In this document: positions 31,916 to 41,411 of the stretch, in pieces | Position numbering within the stretch: position 1 is the stretch's first letter | Layout: each line of letters begins with the position of its first letter | DNA from: an uncultured Bacteroidales bacterium | GTDB taxonomy: Bacteria > Bacteroidota > Bacteroidia > Bacteroidales > UBA932 | Assembly: GCA_900316675.1 (NCBI GenBank) | Contig: ONDR01000001.1 | Coordinates: 1 to 64,000 of the forward strand | Direction: 5' to 3' | DNA length: 64,000 nt | The notes under the pieces: model-generated | Database searches by the model: none | Told to the model about the DNA's origin: nothing | The model's input: only the letters and a program-made list of their open reading frames with translations | Made by a program: the position numbers and the translations under genes

Positions 31916-32025
31916 TGTTTGCGTTTTCTATACTTATAACGCCCGCTCTCCTCAATTGTTGCAAGATAGCCAGAATTTTTTTAACGCCGTCATAAAATGG
32001 CAACAATTTTGCAGTTGGCGCAAGC

Positions 32026-32949
32026 ATGAAACGGATTTATGTGGCGCAGATAGACATCGCCACTCTGGATGGCAAAACTCCGGACGAGGTTATCAAGATG
32101 TTTGGTACTCCTGTCGATCAGGATAGGGATCGTATGGACTATGATTGTGATGCGGTTTTGATATACAAAAACTGTAAAATCTATTTGGACAAGGTATATA
32201 ATAACGACGAAAGTTTAAAAGGATATACTTTGTGTGCTTTTGAGACCGATTCCCCTTCTTTTTGCATCCTCTCCGACGTTTACCCCGGCGGTATCAAGGT
32301 AGGTGATAAAGCCGCAGATTTGGAAAAGTTCGATTTTGCAAATTGCAAATACGGGAATCACCGCACAGAGAACAATTTCACGAAGATCCACGCCACAGAA
32401 TATATACTATTTAAAGAAAGATATGAGCATTATTACTTTACTGTCCAAGACGGCATAATAAAATCTATTACACTATCTCAGGCACAAGATTGGTACCCGG
32501 AAGTAGATTTGGGTGCACTGGATGGTGTCGGCTTAGATGTAATCCGCGAGAAGCTCTTATTGGATTTTTATAACGGTGGAGAATATGTTCCAGAAGAGCT
32601 TGCCGGTCAGCCCGGGATTATTGATATTGATCTTTTCGGGACGCATTTCTATCTGGATAAATCGTCCAATAAGATTTTAGGAATGACAACCTCTTTCTTT
32701 GTTCCGTATGTTCTTTCTGACATCATTCCCGGTGGTCTGAAAGTTGGTGATTCCGTCGATCGACTCAAATCATATGACTACATAAATTCAAAGTACGGTC
32801 ACGGTGACTTCGGCAACGACTTAAAGCACCTTAGGGAGAACTATTACGGTCTCTTCCTTAAAGAATGGGGCAAATACTACTTCACCATCGCAAAGGGCAA
32901 AATCAGCAAAATCGAATTCATCAGCACCACACTGTCAAACCTCCGTTAG
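32026..32949 (+). CDS. Unknown protein with an internal domain duplication
   Basis: The 307 residues contain two copies of one unit of about 70 residues. Near 86-100 it reads LSDVYPGGIKVGDKAAD and ends YEHYYFTVQDGIIKSI. Near 230-245 it reads LSDIIPGGLKVGDSVDR and ends WGKYYFTIAKGKISKI. Each is preceded by a strand block that describes a predicted field (IYLDKVYN, FYLDKSSNK). There is no signal peptide. The gene is more AT-rich than its neighbours, which may mean recent arrival. Not recognised. Confidence 0.65.
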   Translation: MKRIYVAQIDIATLDGKTPDEVIKMFGTPVDQDRDRMDYDCDAVLIYKNCKIYLDKVYNNDESLKGYTLCAFETDSPSFCILSDVYPGGIKVGDKAADLEKFDFANCKYGNHRTENNFTKIHATEYILFKERYEHYYFTVQDGIIKSITLSQAQDWYPEVDLGALDGVGLDVIREKLLLDFYNGGEYVPEELAGQPGIIDIDLFGTHFYLDKSSNKILGMTTSFFVPYVLSDIIPGGLKVGDSVDRLKSYDYINSKYGHGDFGNDLKHLRENYYGLFLKEWGKYYFTIAKGKISKIEFISTTLSNLR

Positions 32950-33001
32950 GATATTTAAGGCCTTCCGCATTATTCTGCTATTATTTTCACGTATTTATAA
33001 T

Positions 33002-33009
33002 TATCTTTG
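33002..33009 (+). promoter_or_regulatory. -7 element TATCTTTG before the GH20 gene
   Basis: A consensus -7 box lies 29 nt before the ATG at 33039. No convincing TTG stands at the right distance upstream. Confidence 0.5.
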
Positions 33010-33038
33010 TTGAAAACTCATTTTAACTCTGTAATTAT

Positions 33039-35042
33039 ATGAAAACGTTGAATCTATTTACCGGAATTGCTGCGATGCTTCTGGTGGCAGCCTGCGGGAA
33101 GAACGAGCCTTCGGTAACCTGGATTGAAGGTCAGGCGGATGAGAACGGAAAAGCCGTTCACGAAATTGTTTTAAAGAATATTCCTGCCGGCGGCAGGGTA
33201 TGGTTCGCCCGCATTCCTCAACAGATAACCATGCCGGAAGACGCCACCGCAGAAATCAAATTCTACAAAGGAAACAGCTACTACATTGACGTACCGCAGC
33301 ACGAAGGTAAAGAGCTGAGCATCAAGTATATATCAGAACTCCTACCCCGCAAGTCATGGGCCCCGGAAGGCTTCTATCTTCAGCAGGACGGCAAACAGGA
33401 TATCGCCATAAAAGCGGAATATAAGTTCATAGAAGACAAGACATGGACAGAGCCGGCCGCAGAATGGTTCACCCATACCTATGAGGTCATGCCGGCTGAC
33501 ATCATCCCCTCTGTAAAGGTTGCAGAATACGGGGATGGAAGCGTCACCAAGCCGGACGTATCGATGGTAAAAATAATAGTATCGACGCAACCTCATCCGC
33601 AGGGATGGTATAAAATAAGCATCGGACAGGACGAGACTAGCATCGAGGCCTCAGAAGAAGACGGCTTCTACTATGCCCACAATACCTACAACCAGCTGCC
33701 GGCACAATTGCCGCCTGTTGTAATTGAAGACTGGCCGGACATCCAGTACCGCGGCTTCATGCTGGACGTAGCCCGCAACTTCCTTCCCAAAGAGGATGTA
33801 ATGAAGCTCATTGATATGCTGGCCCGCTACAAGGTCAACTATCTGCATCTACACTTCATCGACGACGAAGGATGGAGGCTGGAAATACCTGAGCTTCCGG
33901 AACTTACCACCTACGCATCACATCACGCCCTGCCGGTAGAAAAGGACGGCAAGCTTTGGGAGCCCGAGGCTTTGATGCCCGGCACAAGCGGAAGCATTGA
34001 CCCCGCCGCTTCCGGCACCGGCTTCTATACCCAGGAAGACTTCAAAGAAATACTGCGTTATGCCTGGGAGCGCCGCATACGCGTGCTGCCAGAGATGGAC
34101 ACTCCCGGCCACTCCCGCGCTGCAATCCGCGCAATGGAGGCCTACGAGCGCCGTACCGGCGACAACAGCTACCGCCTGAGCAACCCTGCTGACAGCTCTA
34201 AGTACTGCTCTGCACAGCATTTTGACGACAATGTTCTGGACGTAGAATATCCCGGCGTATATAAGTTTATTGAATGCATCTTTGACAACTTCATCAAGCT
34301 TTACGCAGAAGCCGGCGTTCCACTGCCTGCCATCCACGTTGGTGGAGACGAGGTTCCGAACGGCGCATGGGCCGGCCGCAGCCGCCTGGAGATGAAGGAC
34401 CTGTTCATTCGCAGGGTGATGGATATTGCCAGGGCTAAAGGCGTACGTCTGGCCGGATGGCAGGAGATTACCCAGGGTATCAAGCCGGAGACCGCAGAGG
34501 CCCTCAAGCCCATGCTCTTCCTGGTAAACGCCTGGAGCACCCGCGGAAAGAACGAACAGCTGCCCTACAAGCTCGCGAACGAAGGCTACCCTACCTGCCT
34601 GTCCAACGTTGGCAACCTGTACATAGATTTGGTTTATTCCGACGGTCCGGACGAGCGCGGTCTTACCTGGGGCGGTTACGTTGACGAGCGCAAGACCTTC
34701 GCCCTGCAGCCGTTCAATATCTATGAGTCCGTAAGATGGAATGACGTTGATACCCCCAAGGATCTGAGCAATGCTTCAGAGGGTAAAACCCTGCTTCAGA
34801 ACCCTTCCAACATTGTTGGTGTTCAGGTACAGCTTTGGAGCGAGACTTACCGCAACTTCGGGGACTTTACTTATAATATATTCCCTAAGGCTATCGGCGC
34901 CTTTGAGCGCGGCTGGAACGCTAACCCTAGCTGGCCTACGGAAGAAGACTTCCGCGCTGCCTGGGGCCGTTTCTACAGCATTCTTGCAACCAAAGAATTC
35001 CCTCTCTACGACGCCCAAGGCCTCCGCTACAAAAAACGCTAG
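33039..35042 (+). CDS. GH20 beta-N-acetylhexosaminidase lipoprotein
   Basis: The 667 residues begin with a lipoprotein signal (LLVAACG). The GH20b domain is followed by the catalytic barrel. It opens with YRGFMLDVARNFLPKEDVMKLID and YLHLHFIDDEGWRLEIP. The barrel has LPEMDTPGHSRAAIRA and HVGGDEVP with the Asp437-Glu438 pair that drives substrate-assisted hydrolysis. It removes terminal GlcNAc or GalNAc from host glycans or wall fragments at the cell surface. With anmK nearby, GlcNAc recovery is a plausible role. Confidence 0.92.
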   Translation: MKTLNLFTGIAAMLLVAACGKNEPSVTWIEGQADENGKAVHEIVLKNIPAGGRVWFARIPQQITMPEDATAEIKFYKGNSYYIDVPQHEGKELSIKYISELLPRKSWAPEGFYLQQDGKQDIAIKAEYKFIEDKTWTEPAAEWFTHTYEVMPADIIPSVKVAEYGDGSVTKPDVSMVKIIVSTQPHPQGWYKISIGQDETSIEASEEDGFYYAHNTYNQLPAQLPPVVIEDWPDIQYRGFMLDVARNFLPKEDVMKLIDMLARYKVNYLHLHFIDDEGWRLEIPELPELTTYASHHALPVEKDGKLWEPEALMPGTSGSIDPAASGTGFYTQEDFKEILRYAWERRIRVLPEMDTPGHSRAAIRAMEAYERRTGDNSYRLSNPADSSKYCSAQHFDDNVLDVEYPGVYKFIECIFDNFIKLYAEAGVPLPAIHVGGDEVPNGAWAGRSRLEMKDLFIRRVMDIARAKGVRLAGWQEITQGIKPETAEALKPMLFLVNAWSTRGKNEQLPYKLANEGYPTCLSNVGNLYIDLVYSDGPDERGLTWGGYVDERKTFALQPFNIYESVRWNDVDTPKDLSNASEGKTLLQNPSNIVGVQVQLWSETYRNFGDFTYNIFPKAIGAFERGWNANPSWPTEEDFRAAWGRFYSILATKEFPLYDAQGLRYKKR

Positions 35043-35051
35043 GAATTATAG

Positions 35052-35269
35052 GTGCCCTGCGGGGCCACAAAAAAAGCCGGAAAACTCCGGAGGACGAAGT
35101 CCGACACAGGGGGGAGGTCGAAGACCGTCCGGGGGGTACGCCCCCCGGTAAATGGACTATATGCCCTGCTGGGCACAAAAAAACCGGAGAGAACTCCGGA
35201 GGACGAAGTCCGACACAGGGGGAGGTCGAAGACCGTCCGGGGGGTACGCCCCCCCGGTAAATGGACTAT
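35052..35269. repeat. Two tandem 109-bp repeats next to tRNA-Met
   Basis: Units 35052-35160 and 35161-35269 are nearly identical. A third partial copy begins at 35270. Each starts with TGCCCTGC(G/T)GGG-CAC-A7-CCGG, an inverted copy of the tRNA-Met 3' end and terminator. Mini-hairpins follow (GGAC-GAA-GTCC, GGTC-GAA-GACC, G6-TACG-C6), then GTAAATGGACTAT. An open frame crosses the repeats but has no coding signature. Confidence 0.85.
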
Positions 35270-35286
35270 ATGCCCTGCGGGGCCAC

Positions 35287-35316
35287 AAAAAAAGCCGGAA
35301 AACTCCGGCTTTTTTT
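35287..35316 (-). terminator. Terminator of tRNA-Met within a long palindrome
   Basis: A7-GCCGG / CCGGC-T7 forms the hairpin. The symmetry continues outward, with a few mismatches, over 35270-35334, so that the tRNA 3' end is mirrored on the far side of the terminator. Confidence 0.75.
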
Positions 35317-35317
35317 G

Positions 35318-35391
35318 TGGTCCCAGCAGGGCATGATCCTGCGACCCCCTGATTATGAGTCAGATGCTCTAACCAACTGAGCTATGGGACC
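35318..35391 (-). tRNA. tRNA-Met(CAU)
   Basis: The 74-nt cloverleaf has acceptor GGTCCCA/TGGGACC, the D arm AGCTCAGTTGGTTAGAGC, and anticodon arm CTGA-CTCATAA-TCAG. The variable loop is GGGGGTC. The T stem is GCAGG/CCTGC. The T loop reads ATCATGC, so base 54 is A instead of the near-universal T. CCA is not encoded. An elongator methionine tRNA is the best reading. A CAU tRNA-Ile (lysidine type) cannot be fully excluded. Confidence 0.85.
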
Positions 35392-35446
35392 GATATACAG
35401 TGATGCCACATAGGACACCACTGCAAATATAACACATTTCCAGTTA

Positions 35447-35462
35447 GCTCCCAAAAGGGAGC
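35447..35462 (-). terminator. Hairpin behind rpsJ
   Basis: GCTCCC-TTTT-GGGAGC on the minus strand, 10 nt past the rpsJ stop. It has no T-run, so it is a weak terminator or an mRNA-end stabiliser; readthrough into tRNA-Met is possible. Confidence 0.4.
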
Positions 35463-35471
35463 GTAGGAAAG

Positions 35472-35777
35472 TTATACCTTAATCTCGACCTCAACACCTG
35501 AAGGAAGCTCAAGCTTCATCAGGGCGTCAACTGTCTTGGCGTTAGAGTCGTCGATGTCAAGGAGACGGCAGTAAGAGTTGAGCTCGAACTGCTCACGTGC
35601 CTTCTTGTTTACGAAGGTGGAACGGTTGACAGTGAATATCTTCTTGTCGGTAGGGAGCGGAATAGGACCGCATACCCTTGCACCGGTAGCAGATACTGTG
35701 TCGGCGATCTTCTTGGCTGACTTGTCAAGCAGCATATGATCGAATGATTTGAGTTTGATTCTGATTTTCTGACTCAT
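35472..35777 (-). CDS. rpsJ: Ribosomal protein S10
   Basis: The 101 residues are typical of S10: [46 protein letters not shown]-like [10 protein letters not shown], ending in SGVEVEIKV. It is last in the minus-strand order rpsL-rpsG-fusA-rpsJ. In most Bacteroidota the S10 operon (rplC onward) continues from rpsJ, but here tRNA-Met follows. Confidence 0.96.
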   Translation of the reverse strand: MSQKIRIKLKSFDHMLLDKSAKKIADTVSATGARVCGPIPLPTDKKIFTVNRSTFVNKKAREQFELNSYCRLLDIDDSNAKTVDALMKLELPSGVEVEIKV

Positions 35778-35809
35778 ATCAAATTGTATTACCGATTGTT
35801 TAACTTTTA

Positions 35810-37921
35810 TTATTCGTCATCAGATACCTTGTAGCCACTCTTCTCTATGATATCCTTGGCAAGGTTGCCAGGTACTTCGGCATAATGGTCGAAGCTCATA
35901 GTGCTGGTAGCACGGCCGGAAGAAAGGGTCCTGAGCACGGTTACATAACCAAACTGCTCTGCAAGAGGAACAAAGGCCTTGATGATGCGGGCTCCGTTAG
36001 CAGTGGTGTCCATTGCGTTGATCTGGCCGCGACGGCGGTTCAGGTCACCAACAATGTCACCCATGTACTCTTCAGGAGTAACAACCTCAAGGTTCATGAT
36101 AGGCTCCAGCAGAACCGGGTTAGCTTTGCGGTAAGCGTGACGGAATGCCAGACGGGCAGCAATCTCAAATGAAAGCTGGTCTGAGTCTACCGGGTGGTAG
36201 CTTCCGTCAATAACGGTAACCTTCAGTGAAGGAACCTCGTAACCTGCCAGACAACCGTTTGCCATAGCGGACTCAAAGCCCTTCTGGATGGAAGGAATGT
36301 ATTCCTTAGGAATATTTCCACCCTTAACCTGGTTGTCGAACTGAAGACCGGTTACACCCTCGTCTGCAGGACCAATCTCTACGATGATATCTGCAAACTT
36401 ACCACGACCGCCGGTCTGCTTCTTGAAGACCTCACGGTGCTGAACGGTGCTGGTAATGGTTTCTTTGAAGTTAACCTGAGGAGCACCCTGGTTAATCTCT
36501 ACGCCGAACTCCCTGCGGAGACGGTCTACGATGATATCCAGGTGAAGCTCACCCATACCGCTGATGACGGTCTGACCGGTCTCATGGTCACTCTTGACGG
36601 TGAAGGTAGGATCTTCCTCTGCAAGTTTGCTGAGAGCGATTCCAAGTTTGTCAAGGTCTCCCTGAGTCTTAGGCTCCACTGCGATTCCGATAACGGGATC
36701 CGGGAATACCATTTGCTCAAGAACGATAGGATGAGACTCGTCGCAGATGGTGTCACCAGTGCGGAGGTCTTTGAAACCAACGGCTGCGCAGATGTCTCCA
36801 GCCTCTACGAACTCGATAGGGTTCTGGTGGTTAGAGTGCATCTGATACAGACGTGCGATTCTTTCTTTCTTGCCTGTACGGGTATTGAAAACATAAGACC
36901 CGGCGTCTACTTTTCCTGAGTAAGCCCTCATGAATGCAAGGCGGCCAACATAAGGGTCGGTTGCAATCTTGAAGACCAGGCCGCAGAACGGCTCTGATGC
37001 TGAAGGTTTGAAGGACTTGTCATCTCCTGTGCGGGGATCGGTACCGTGTACGCTACCCTTGTCCAGAGGAGAAGGGAGGTAACGCATAACGCAATCCAGC
37101 AGGAACTGAACGCCCTTGTTCTTGAAGGATGAACCGCAGCATGCAGGAACTACCTTCATTTCGATGGTACCCTTGCGAAGTGCAGCGATAATCTCTTCTT
37201 CGGTGAGTGAGTCGGGATCGTCGAAGAACTTCTCCATGAGAGCCTCATCAAGTTCTGCTGCGGCCTCTACGAGCTTGTTCCTCCAAGTGTTGACCTCGTC
37301 AACCATATCCTCGGGAACATCACCAACGGTATAGTTTACAAGTTCCTCTGTTGAATCATAGAAGATTGCCTTACGAGAAAGCAGGTCTACGATACCCTTG
37401 AACTTGTCTTCAGCGCCGATAGGAAGGCAGACCGGAACAGCGTTGGCACCGAGCTTGGTGTGCATCTCCTCTACGCATGCGAGGAAGTCAGCACCTACAC
37501 GGTCCATCTTGTTCACATAAGCGATCTTGGGAACACCATACTTGTCTGCCTGGCGCCACACTGTCTCTGACTGAGGCTGTACGCGACCAACTGCACAGAA
37601 TGTTGCAATTGTTCCGTCGAGTACCCTCAAGGAACGTTCTACTTCTACGGTAAAGTCCACATGCCCGGGAGTGTCGATGAGGTTGATCTGGTAGGTACTG
37701 CCGTTGTAGTGCCAGAAGGCTGTAGTAGCAGCAGAGGTAATGGTGATACCCCTTTCCTGCTCCTGAACCATCCAGTCCATTGTTGCAGCGCCCTCATGAA
37801 CCTCGCCGATACGATGAGTCTTACCCGTATAGAAAAGAATACGTTCAGACGTCGTCGTCTTTCCGGCGTCGATGTGGGCCATAATGCCGATATTTCTGGT
37901 ATATTTAAGATCTCTTGCCAC
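35810..37921 (-). CDS. fusA: Elongation factor G
   Basis: The 703 residues have all GTPase motifs: AHIDAGKTT (G1), the switch region [19 protein letters not shown] (G3), NKMDRVGA (G4). Domains II-V follow with [14 protein letters not shown] in domain III and [17 protein letters not shown] in domain IV. It drives ribosomal translocation. Position in the str operon favours the main translocation factor over a specialised paralogue. Confidence 0.96.
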   Translation of the reverse strand: MARDLKYTRNIGIMAHIDAGKTTTSERILFYTGKTHRIGEVHEGAATMDWMVQEQERGITITSAATTAFWHYNGSTYQINLIDTPGHVDFTVEVERSLRVLDGTIATFCAVGRVQPQSETVWRQADKYGVPKIAYVNKMDRVGADFLACVEEMHTKLGANAVPVCLPIGAEDKFKGIVDLLSRKAIFYDSTEELVNYTVGDVPEDMVDEVNTWRNKLVEAAAELDEALMEKFFDDPDSLTEEEIIAALRKGTIEMKVVPACCGSSFKNKGVQFLLDCVMRYLPSPLDKGSVHGTDPRTGDDKSFKPSASEPFCGLVFKIATDPYVGRLAFMRAYSGKVDAGSYVFNTRTGKKERIARLYQMHSNHQNPIEFVEAGDICAAVGFKDLRTGDTICDESHPIVLEQMVFPDPVIGIAVEPKTQGDLDKLGIALSKLAEEDPTFTVKSDHETGQTVISGMGELHLDIIVDRLRREFGVEINQGAPQVNFKETITSTVQHREVFKKQTGGRGKFADIIVEIGPADEGVTGLQFDNQVKGGNIPKEYIPSIQKGFESAMANGCLAGYEVPSLKVTVIDGSYHPVDSDQLSFEIAARLAFRHAYRKANPVLLEPIMNLEVVTPEEYMGDIVGDLNRRRGQINAMDTTANGARIIKAFVPLAEQFGYVTVLRTLSSGRATSTMSFDHYAEVPGNLAKDIIEKSGYKVSDDE

Positions 37922-37943
37922 TGTCTTATCTTATTAAATCTGA

Positions 37944-38420
37944 TTAGAAACGGAAGTGTGCAAATGCCTTGTTGGCCTCTGCCATCTTGTGCATATCCTC
38001 CTTACGTTTGAATGCACCACCTTCGTTGTTGTATGCAGCCACTATTTCTGCACAAAGTTTTTCTGCCATAGAGTGGCCGGAGCGTTTGCGGGCGAAGGTA
38101 ATCATATTCTTCATAGAAACTGAAATCTTCCTTTCCGGTCTCAACTCTGTAGGCACCTGGAAGTTAGCACCACCGATACGACGTGACTTAACCTCTACCT
38201 GAGGTGTTACGTTCTCGAGTGCCTTCCTCCAAATATCCAGAGGAGCCTTGTCAGAATCCTTCATCTTCTCGCCTACCATATCAATGGCATCGTAAAAAAT
38301 AGAATACGCGATACTCTTCTTTCCCTGCAACATCAGGTTGTTCACGAAACGTGTAACCTGCACGTCGTGAAACTTGGGATCAGGAAGTAGAATCCTCTTC
38401 TTAGGCTTCGATTTTCTCAT
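37944..38420 (-). CDS. rpsG: Ribosomal protein S7
   Basis: The 158 residues show the S7 pattern: [53 protein letters not shown], and [19 protein letters not shown] at the end. It nucleates assembly of the 30S head. 25 nt behind rpsL. Confidence 0.97.
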   Translation of the reverse strand: MRKSKPKKRILLPDPKFHDVQVTRFVNNLMLQGKKSIAYSIFYDAIDMVGEKMKDSDKAPLDIWRKALENVTPQVEVKSRRIGGANFQVPTELRPERKISVSMKNMITFARKRSGHSMAEKLCAEIVAAYNNEGGAFKRKEDMHKMAEANKAFAHFRF

Positions 38421-38445
38421 TGTTAAAAAAGATTAAATAGGTGAA

Positions 38446-38829
38446 TTACTTCTTAGATTTCTTCGGCCTCTTGGCACCATAGAGTGAACGGGACTGAGTC
38501 CTACCCTCTACGCCAGCGGTATCCAAAGCTCCTCTAAGGATGTGGTAACGTACACCAGGAAGGTCCTTTACACGACCGCCACGTACAAGCACGATGCTGT
38601 GCTCCTGGAGGTTGTGACCTTCGCCGGGGATGTAAGCATTAACCTCTTTTGAGTTGGTGAGACGTACACGGGCAACCTTACGCATAGCTGAGTTAGGTTT
38701 CTTAGGTGTAGTTGTATACACACGTACGCACACACCCCTCTTCTGAGGACATGCATCCAACGCGCGGGACTTGCTCTTTATCTCAAGTCTCTCACGTCCT
38801 TTGCGAACTAATTGTTGAATTGTGGGCAT
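38446..38829 (-). CDS. rpsL: Ribosomal protein S12
   Basis: The 127 residues contain [18 protein letters not shown] with Lys43, the wild-type residue linked to streptomycin sensitivity, and [13 protein letters not shown] around the second such site. The C-terminus is basic ([13 protein letters not shown]). First gene of the str operon, with its own consensus promoter. Confidence 0.97.
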   Translation of the reverse strand: MPTIQQLVRKGRERLEIKSKSRALDACPQKRGVCVRVYTTTPKKPNSAMRKVARVRLTNSKEVNAYIPGEGHNLQEHSIVLVRGGRVKDLPGVRYHILRGALDTAGVEGRTQSRSLYGAKRPKKSKK

Positions 38830-38881
38830 AAATGATTGTAAATCTTTAATTTATGTACATTCCCCTAAAATTTGGGGACCG

Positions 38882-38911
38882 CAAATGTACGAATAATTTT
38901 TTAATTCACAA
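38882..38911 (-). promoter_or_regulatory. str operon promoter
   Basis: On the minus strand TTG (38911-38909), 19 bp, then TACATTTG (38889-38882). The leader to rpsL is about 45 nt. Confidence 0.75.
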
Positions 38912-38985
38912 AGTTTTCCACAATCTTGTTGCAGTATTTCCTTATCCTGCAACGTTTTATGCCCTTCTGGAGGGAAAACCCTACA

Positions 38986-41403
38986 TTAAAAATCTAACGT
39001 CCCTTTCTTAAGGCCTTTTGAAGTAACAGTGACTGTGGCCGGGGTGCCGCTTTTGCGGATTATGAAGGAGCAGAGGCCGGCGAAGGCGGGGAGTTCAGGG
39101 CTGTAGAAGGGTACGTGGCTGGTGGGGTCGCCGGCGTCGGCGGCTACAAAGTCTGCGCCCTTAACCGCGATCTTGAGAAGGTTGTCGGCGGTGGGGACAA
39201 TGTTGCCGGCACGGTCCTGCACTTCCGCGCGTATATATATAAGGTCCTGGCCTGCATAATCTTCTTTTAGGACAATCTTATAGGCCTTTCCTGTAGTAAC
39301 GACCTTGTCACGCGCCCACTCCGAACCGTTCCTGTAGGTAACAACCTCAACGATACCGGGCTGGTACACAACATCATCCCAACGGAGACGATAGGTCAAA
39401 GGTTCCTTAACCTTCAGGCCCTGCGAAACACCATTTACAAATAGCTCGGCAGAATCGCCGTTAGTATAGACATGAACGGGGGTTACCTGACCCTCGCGGC
39501 CGGCCCAGTTCCAATGAGGCAGGATGTGGGCCACGGGGATGTCCTGGCGCCAGCGGGACTGGTACAGCCAGAAACGGTCCTTGGGGAAGCCTGCAAGGTC
39601 GATAATTCCAAAATAAGAGCTGCGGGATGGCGGTGGCGTCTGGGCCTGCTCTTTTAAAGCAGCCTCGGCTTTAGCCTTTTCTTCCGGATCATGGAAATTG
39701 GTCAAGATGGACCAGTCCACATTGTAGGGCGTAGGCTCGCCAATATAGTCGAAGCCCGTCCACACAAACTCTCCAAAAACGTAAGGAGCCTGATCTTCAT
39801 AGTACCACTCGTAGTCGGGGCAGGAAGCCCAGCCGGGTGCGTAAAGGTCATAGGAGCTTACCTGGAAAGGTGCGCCCTCTGGCCAGCCTGTACCCTTTTC
39901 TTCGGTCACCGGGAACTGATACCAACCGCGGGTGCTAATGCAGGATGCGGTCTCGCTGCCATAAACGGGCTGATGCGGCCTGGCCTTATGGAAGGCCTCG
40001 TAAGCATGAGGCTTATAATTGAAGCCATACACGTCGATAGTGGCGGCATAAGGCGTGGTAGAAGCCCACAGATTATCGTTTCCGGCCGTTGTGGGGCGGG
40101 TAGGGTCTTCACGGTGGCAGATGTCGGACAGCTTAATGGGCACCCACCAGCGGGTGGTGTCGCCCTGCTCTCCACATTCATTGCCGATGCTCCACATTAT
40201 CACGGAAGGATGGTTACGGTCCCTGTGGATCATGGCCACAAGGTCCTTTTCTGCCCACTCATTGAAGAGTTTGGCATAGCCGTTTGGCTTTTTGGGCCAG
40301 GTCCAAGTATCCGTGAGTTCGTCCATCACCAGGAAGCCCATGCGGTCGCAGAGCATAAGGAAGTCCGGTGCAGGCGGATTGTGCGACGTGCGGATGGCGT
40401 TGCAGCCCATTTCCTTCAGAAGCTTAAGGCGGCGCATCCATGCGGTAGTGTTCCACGCAGCGCCAAGCGCGCCGGCGTCGTGATGCAGGCAGACTCCCTT
40501 AAGGAAGGTCTTCTGCCCGTTAAGATAGTAGCCATCCGGACGGAATTCAGAAGTGCGGATGCCGAAGGGGGTAAGGTATTCTTCTTCTGTACCCAGTTCT
40601 TTATCCACTGTGGTATAGGCATAATAAAGAACGGGGCTTTCCGGGGACCAAAGTTGGGGCTCGCCAATAGTGAATTCCTGCGTAATTACCTGGCCGTCAG
40701 TTATTTCTACAAGTTGGGACTGAGCCGTAGCCAGCGGCCTCATACGCGTTCCGCCGGGCGGGACGGGCATGGGATAAATGGCGGTAATAACATTTCCGCC
40801 GGCCTTTTTGCCGGTATTATTCCTTAAGGTTATGGCGATGGAAGCTTTGGCCGCATCTTCACAAACATCGGAAACCACCACATTCGTACCCCAATGACCG
40901 ATGCCCACAGGGTCCTGAACATCCAGCCAGACATTGCGGTAAATGCCGCCACCAGGATACCATCGGCTGCTATTTTCCGGATTGTCAAGATCTACCCTTA
41001 TTTCATTGGTGCCCTCCTTCACAAAAGGAGTCAGGTTTACGGCAAAAGAGGCATAGCCGTAAGGCCAGCCACCGGCAAGGGAGCCGTTGCAATACACCTG
41101 GGCATTGGAAAATGCACCATCAACCTCGAGCACAAACTGCTTCTGTGCTTCGATCTGCCCTGCCGTCACTTCAAAGGTCTTGGCATAGGAGGCCTGACCC
41201 CACCATGCCAGTTTGCCTGTTTCCCCTGGATAAACCTGCTGGAAGGGACCTTCCACACCCCAGTCGTGAGGCAGGTTCACGGTACGGGTTTGGCCGTCTT
41301 TGGTAAAAGACCAGCCATCGTTAAACAATTGTCTATGAAGTGTTTGAGCGCCTGCGGCGGCAGCTGTAGCCAAAAGGACCGCTGCTAAAAGCATCTTTTT
41401 CAT
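38986..41403 (-). CDS. GH2 beta-galactosidase-type enzyme, secreted
   Basis: The 805 residues have a signal peptide (MKKMLLAAVLLATAAAAGAQ), a sugar-binding domain (LFNDGWSFTKD, NLPHDWGVEGPF), and an immunoglobulin-like domain. The barrel has KGVCLHHDAGALGAAW, the acid/base MWSIGNECGEQ and the nucleophile VYGSETASC. A C-terminal DUF4982-like region follows (HWNWAGREGQVTPVHVYTN). It hydrolyses beta-galactosides or related glycosides in the periplasm; substrate not fixed by sequence. No SusC/SusD pair is nearby. Confidence 0.9.
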   Translation of the reverse strand: MKKMLLAAVLLATAAAAGAQTLHRQLFNDGWSFTKDGQTRTVNLPHDWGVEGPFQQVYPGETGKLAWWGQASYAKTFEVTAGQIEAQKQFVLEVDGAFSNAQVYCNGSLAGGWPYGYASFAVNLTPFVKEGTNEIRVDLDNPENSSRWYPGGGIYRNVWLDVQDPVGIGHWGTNVVVSDVCEDAAKASIAITLRNNTGKKAGGNVITAIYPMPVPPGGTRMRPLATAQSQLVEITDGQVITQEFTIGEPQLWSPESPVLYYAYTTVDKELGTEEEYLTPFGIRTSEFRPDGYYLNGQKTFLKGVCLHHDAGALGAAWNTTAWMRRLKLLKEMGCNAIRTSHNPPAPDFLMLCDRMGFLVMDELTDTWTWPKKPNGYAKLFNEWAEKDLVAMIHRDRNHPSVIMWSIGNECGEQGDTTRWWVPIKLSDICHREDPTRPTTAGNDNLWASTTPYAATIDVYGFNYKPHAYEAFHKARPHQPVYGSETASCISTRGWYQFPVTEEKGTGWPEGAPFQVSSYDLYAPGWASCPDYEWYYEDQAPYVFGEFVWTGFDYIGEPTPYNVDWSILTNFHDPEEKAKAEAALKEQAQTPPPSRSSYFGIIDLAGFPKDRFWLYQSRWRQDIPVAHILPHWNWAGREGQVTPVHVYTNGDSAELFVNGVSQGLKVKEPLTYRLRWDDVVYQPGIVEVVTYRNGSEWARDKVVTTGKAYKIVLKEDYAGQDLIYIRAEVQDRAGNIVPTADNLLKIAVKGADFVAADAGDPTSHVPFYSPELPAFAGLCSFIIRKSGTPATVTVTSKGLKKGTLDF

Positions 41404-41411
41404 CGCCGGAA

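Noticed and set aside
35052..35352. Open frames through the 109-bp tandem repeat
   Set aside because: Coding is a by-product of the repeat; the peptide repeats with it and runs into tRNA-Met.
40709..40790. Odd segment in GH2 (PMPVPPGGTRMRPLAT) as another palindromic insert
   Set aside because: It looks inserted, but the DNA shows only a small local hairpin and no loop or arms like the comF/trmB element.
39691..40827. Long plus-strand frame opposite the GH2 gene
   Set aside because: The GH2 gene has signal peptide and catalytic motifs; the opposite frame is a high-GC shadow.
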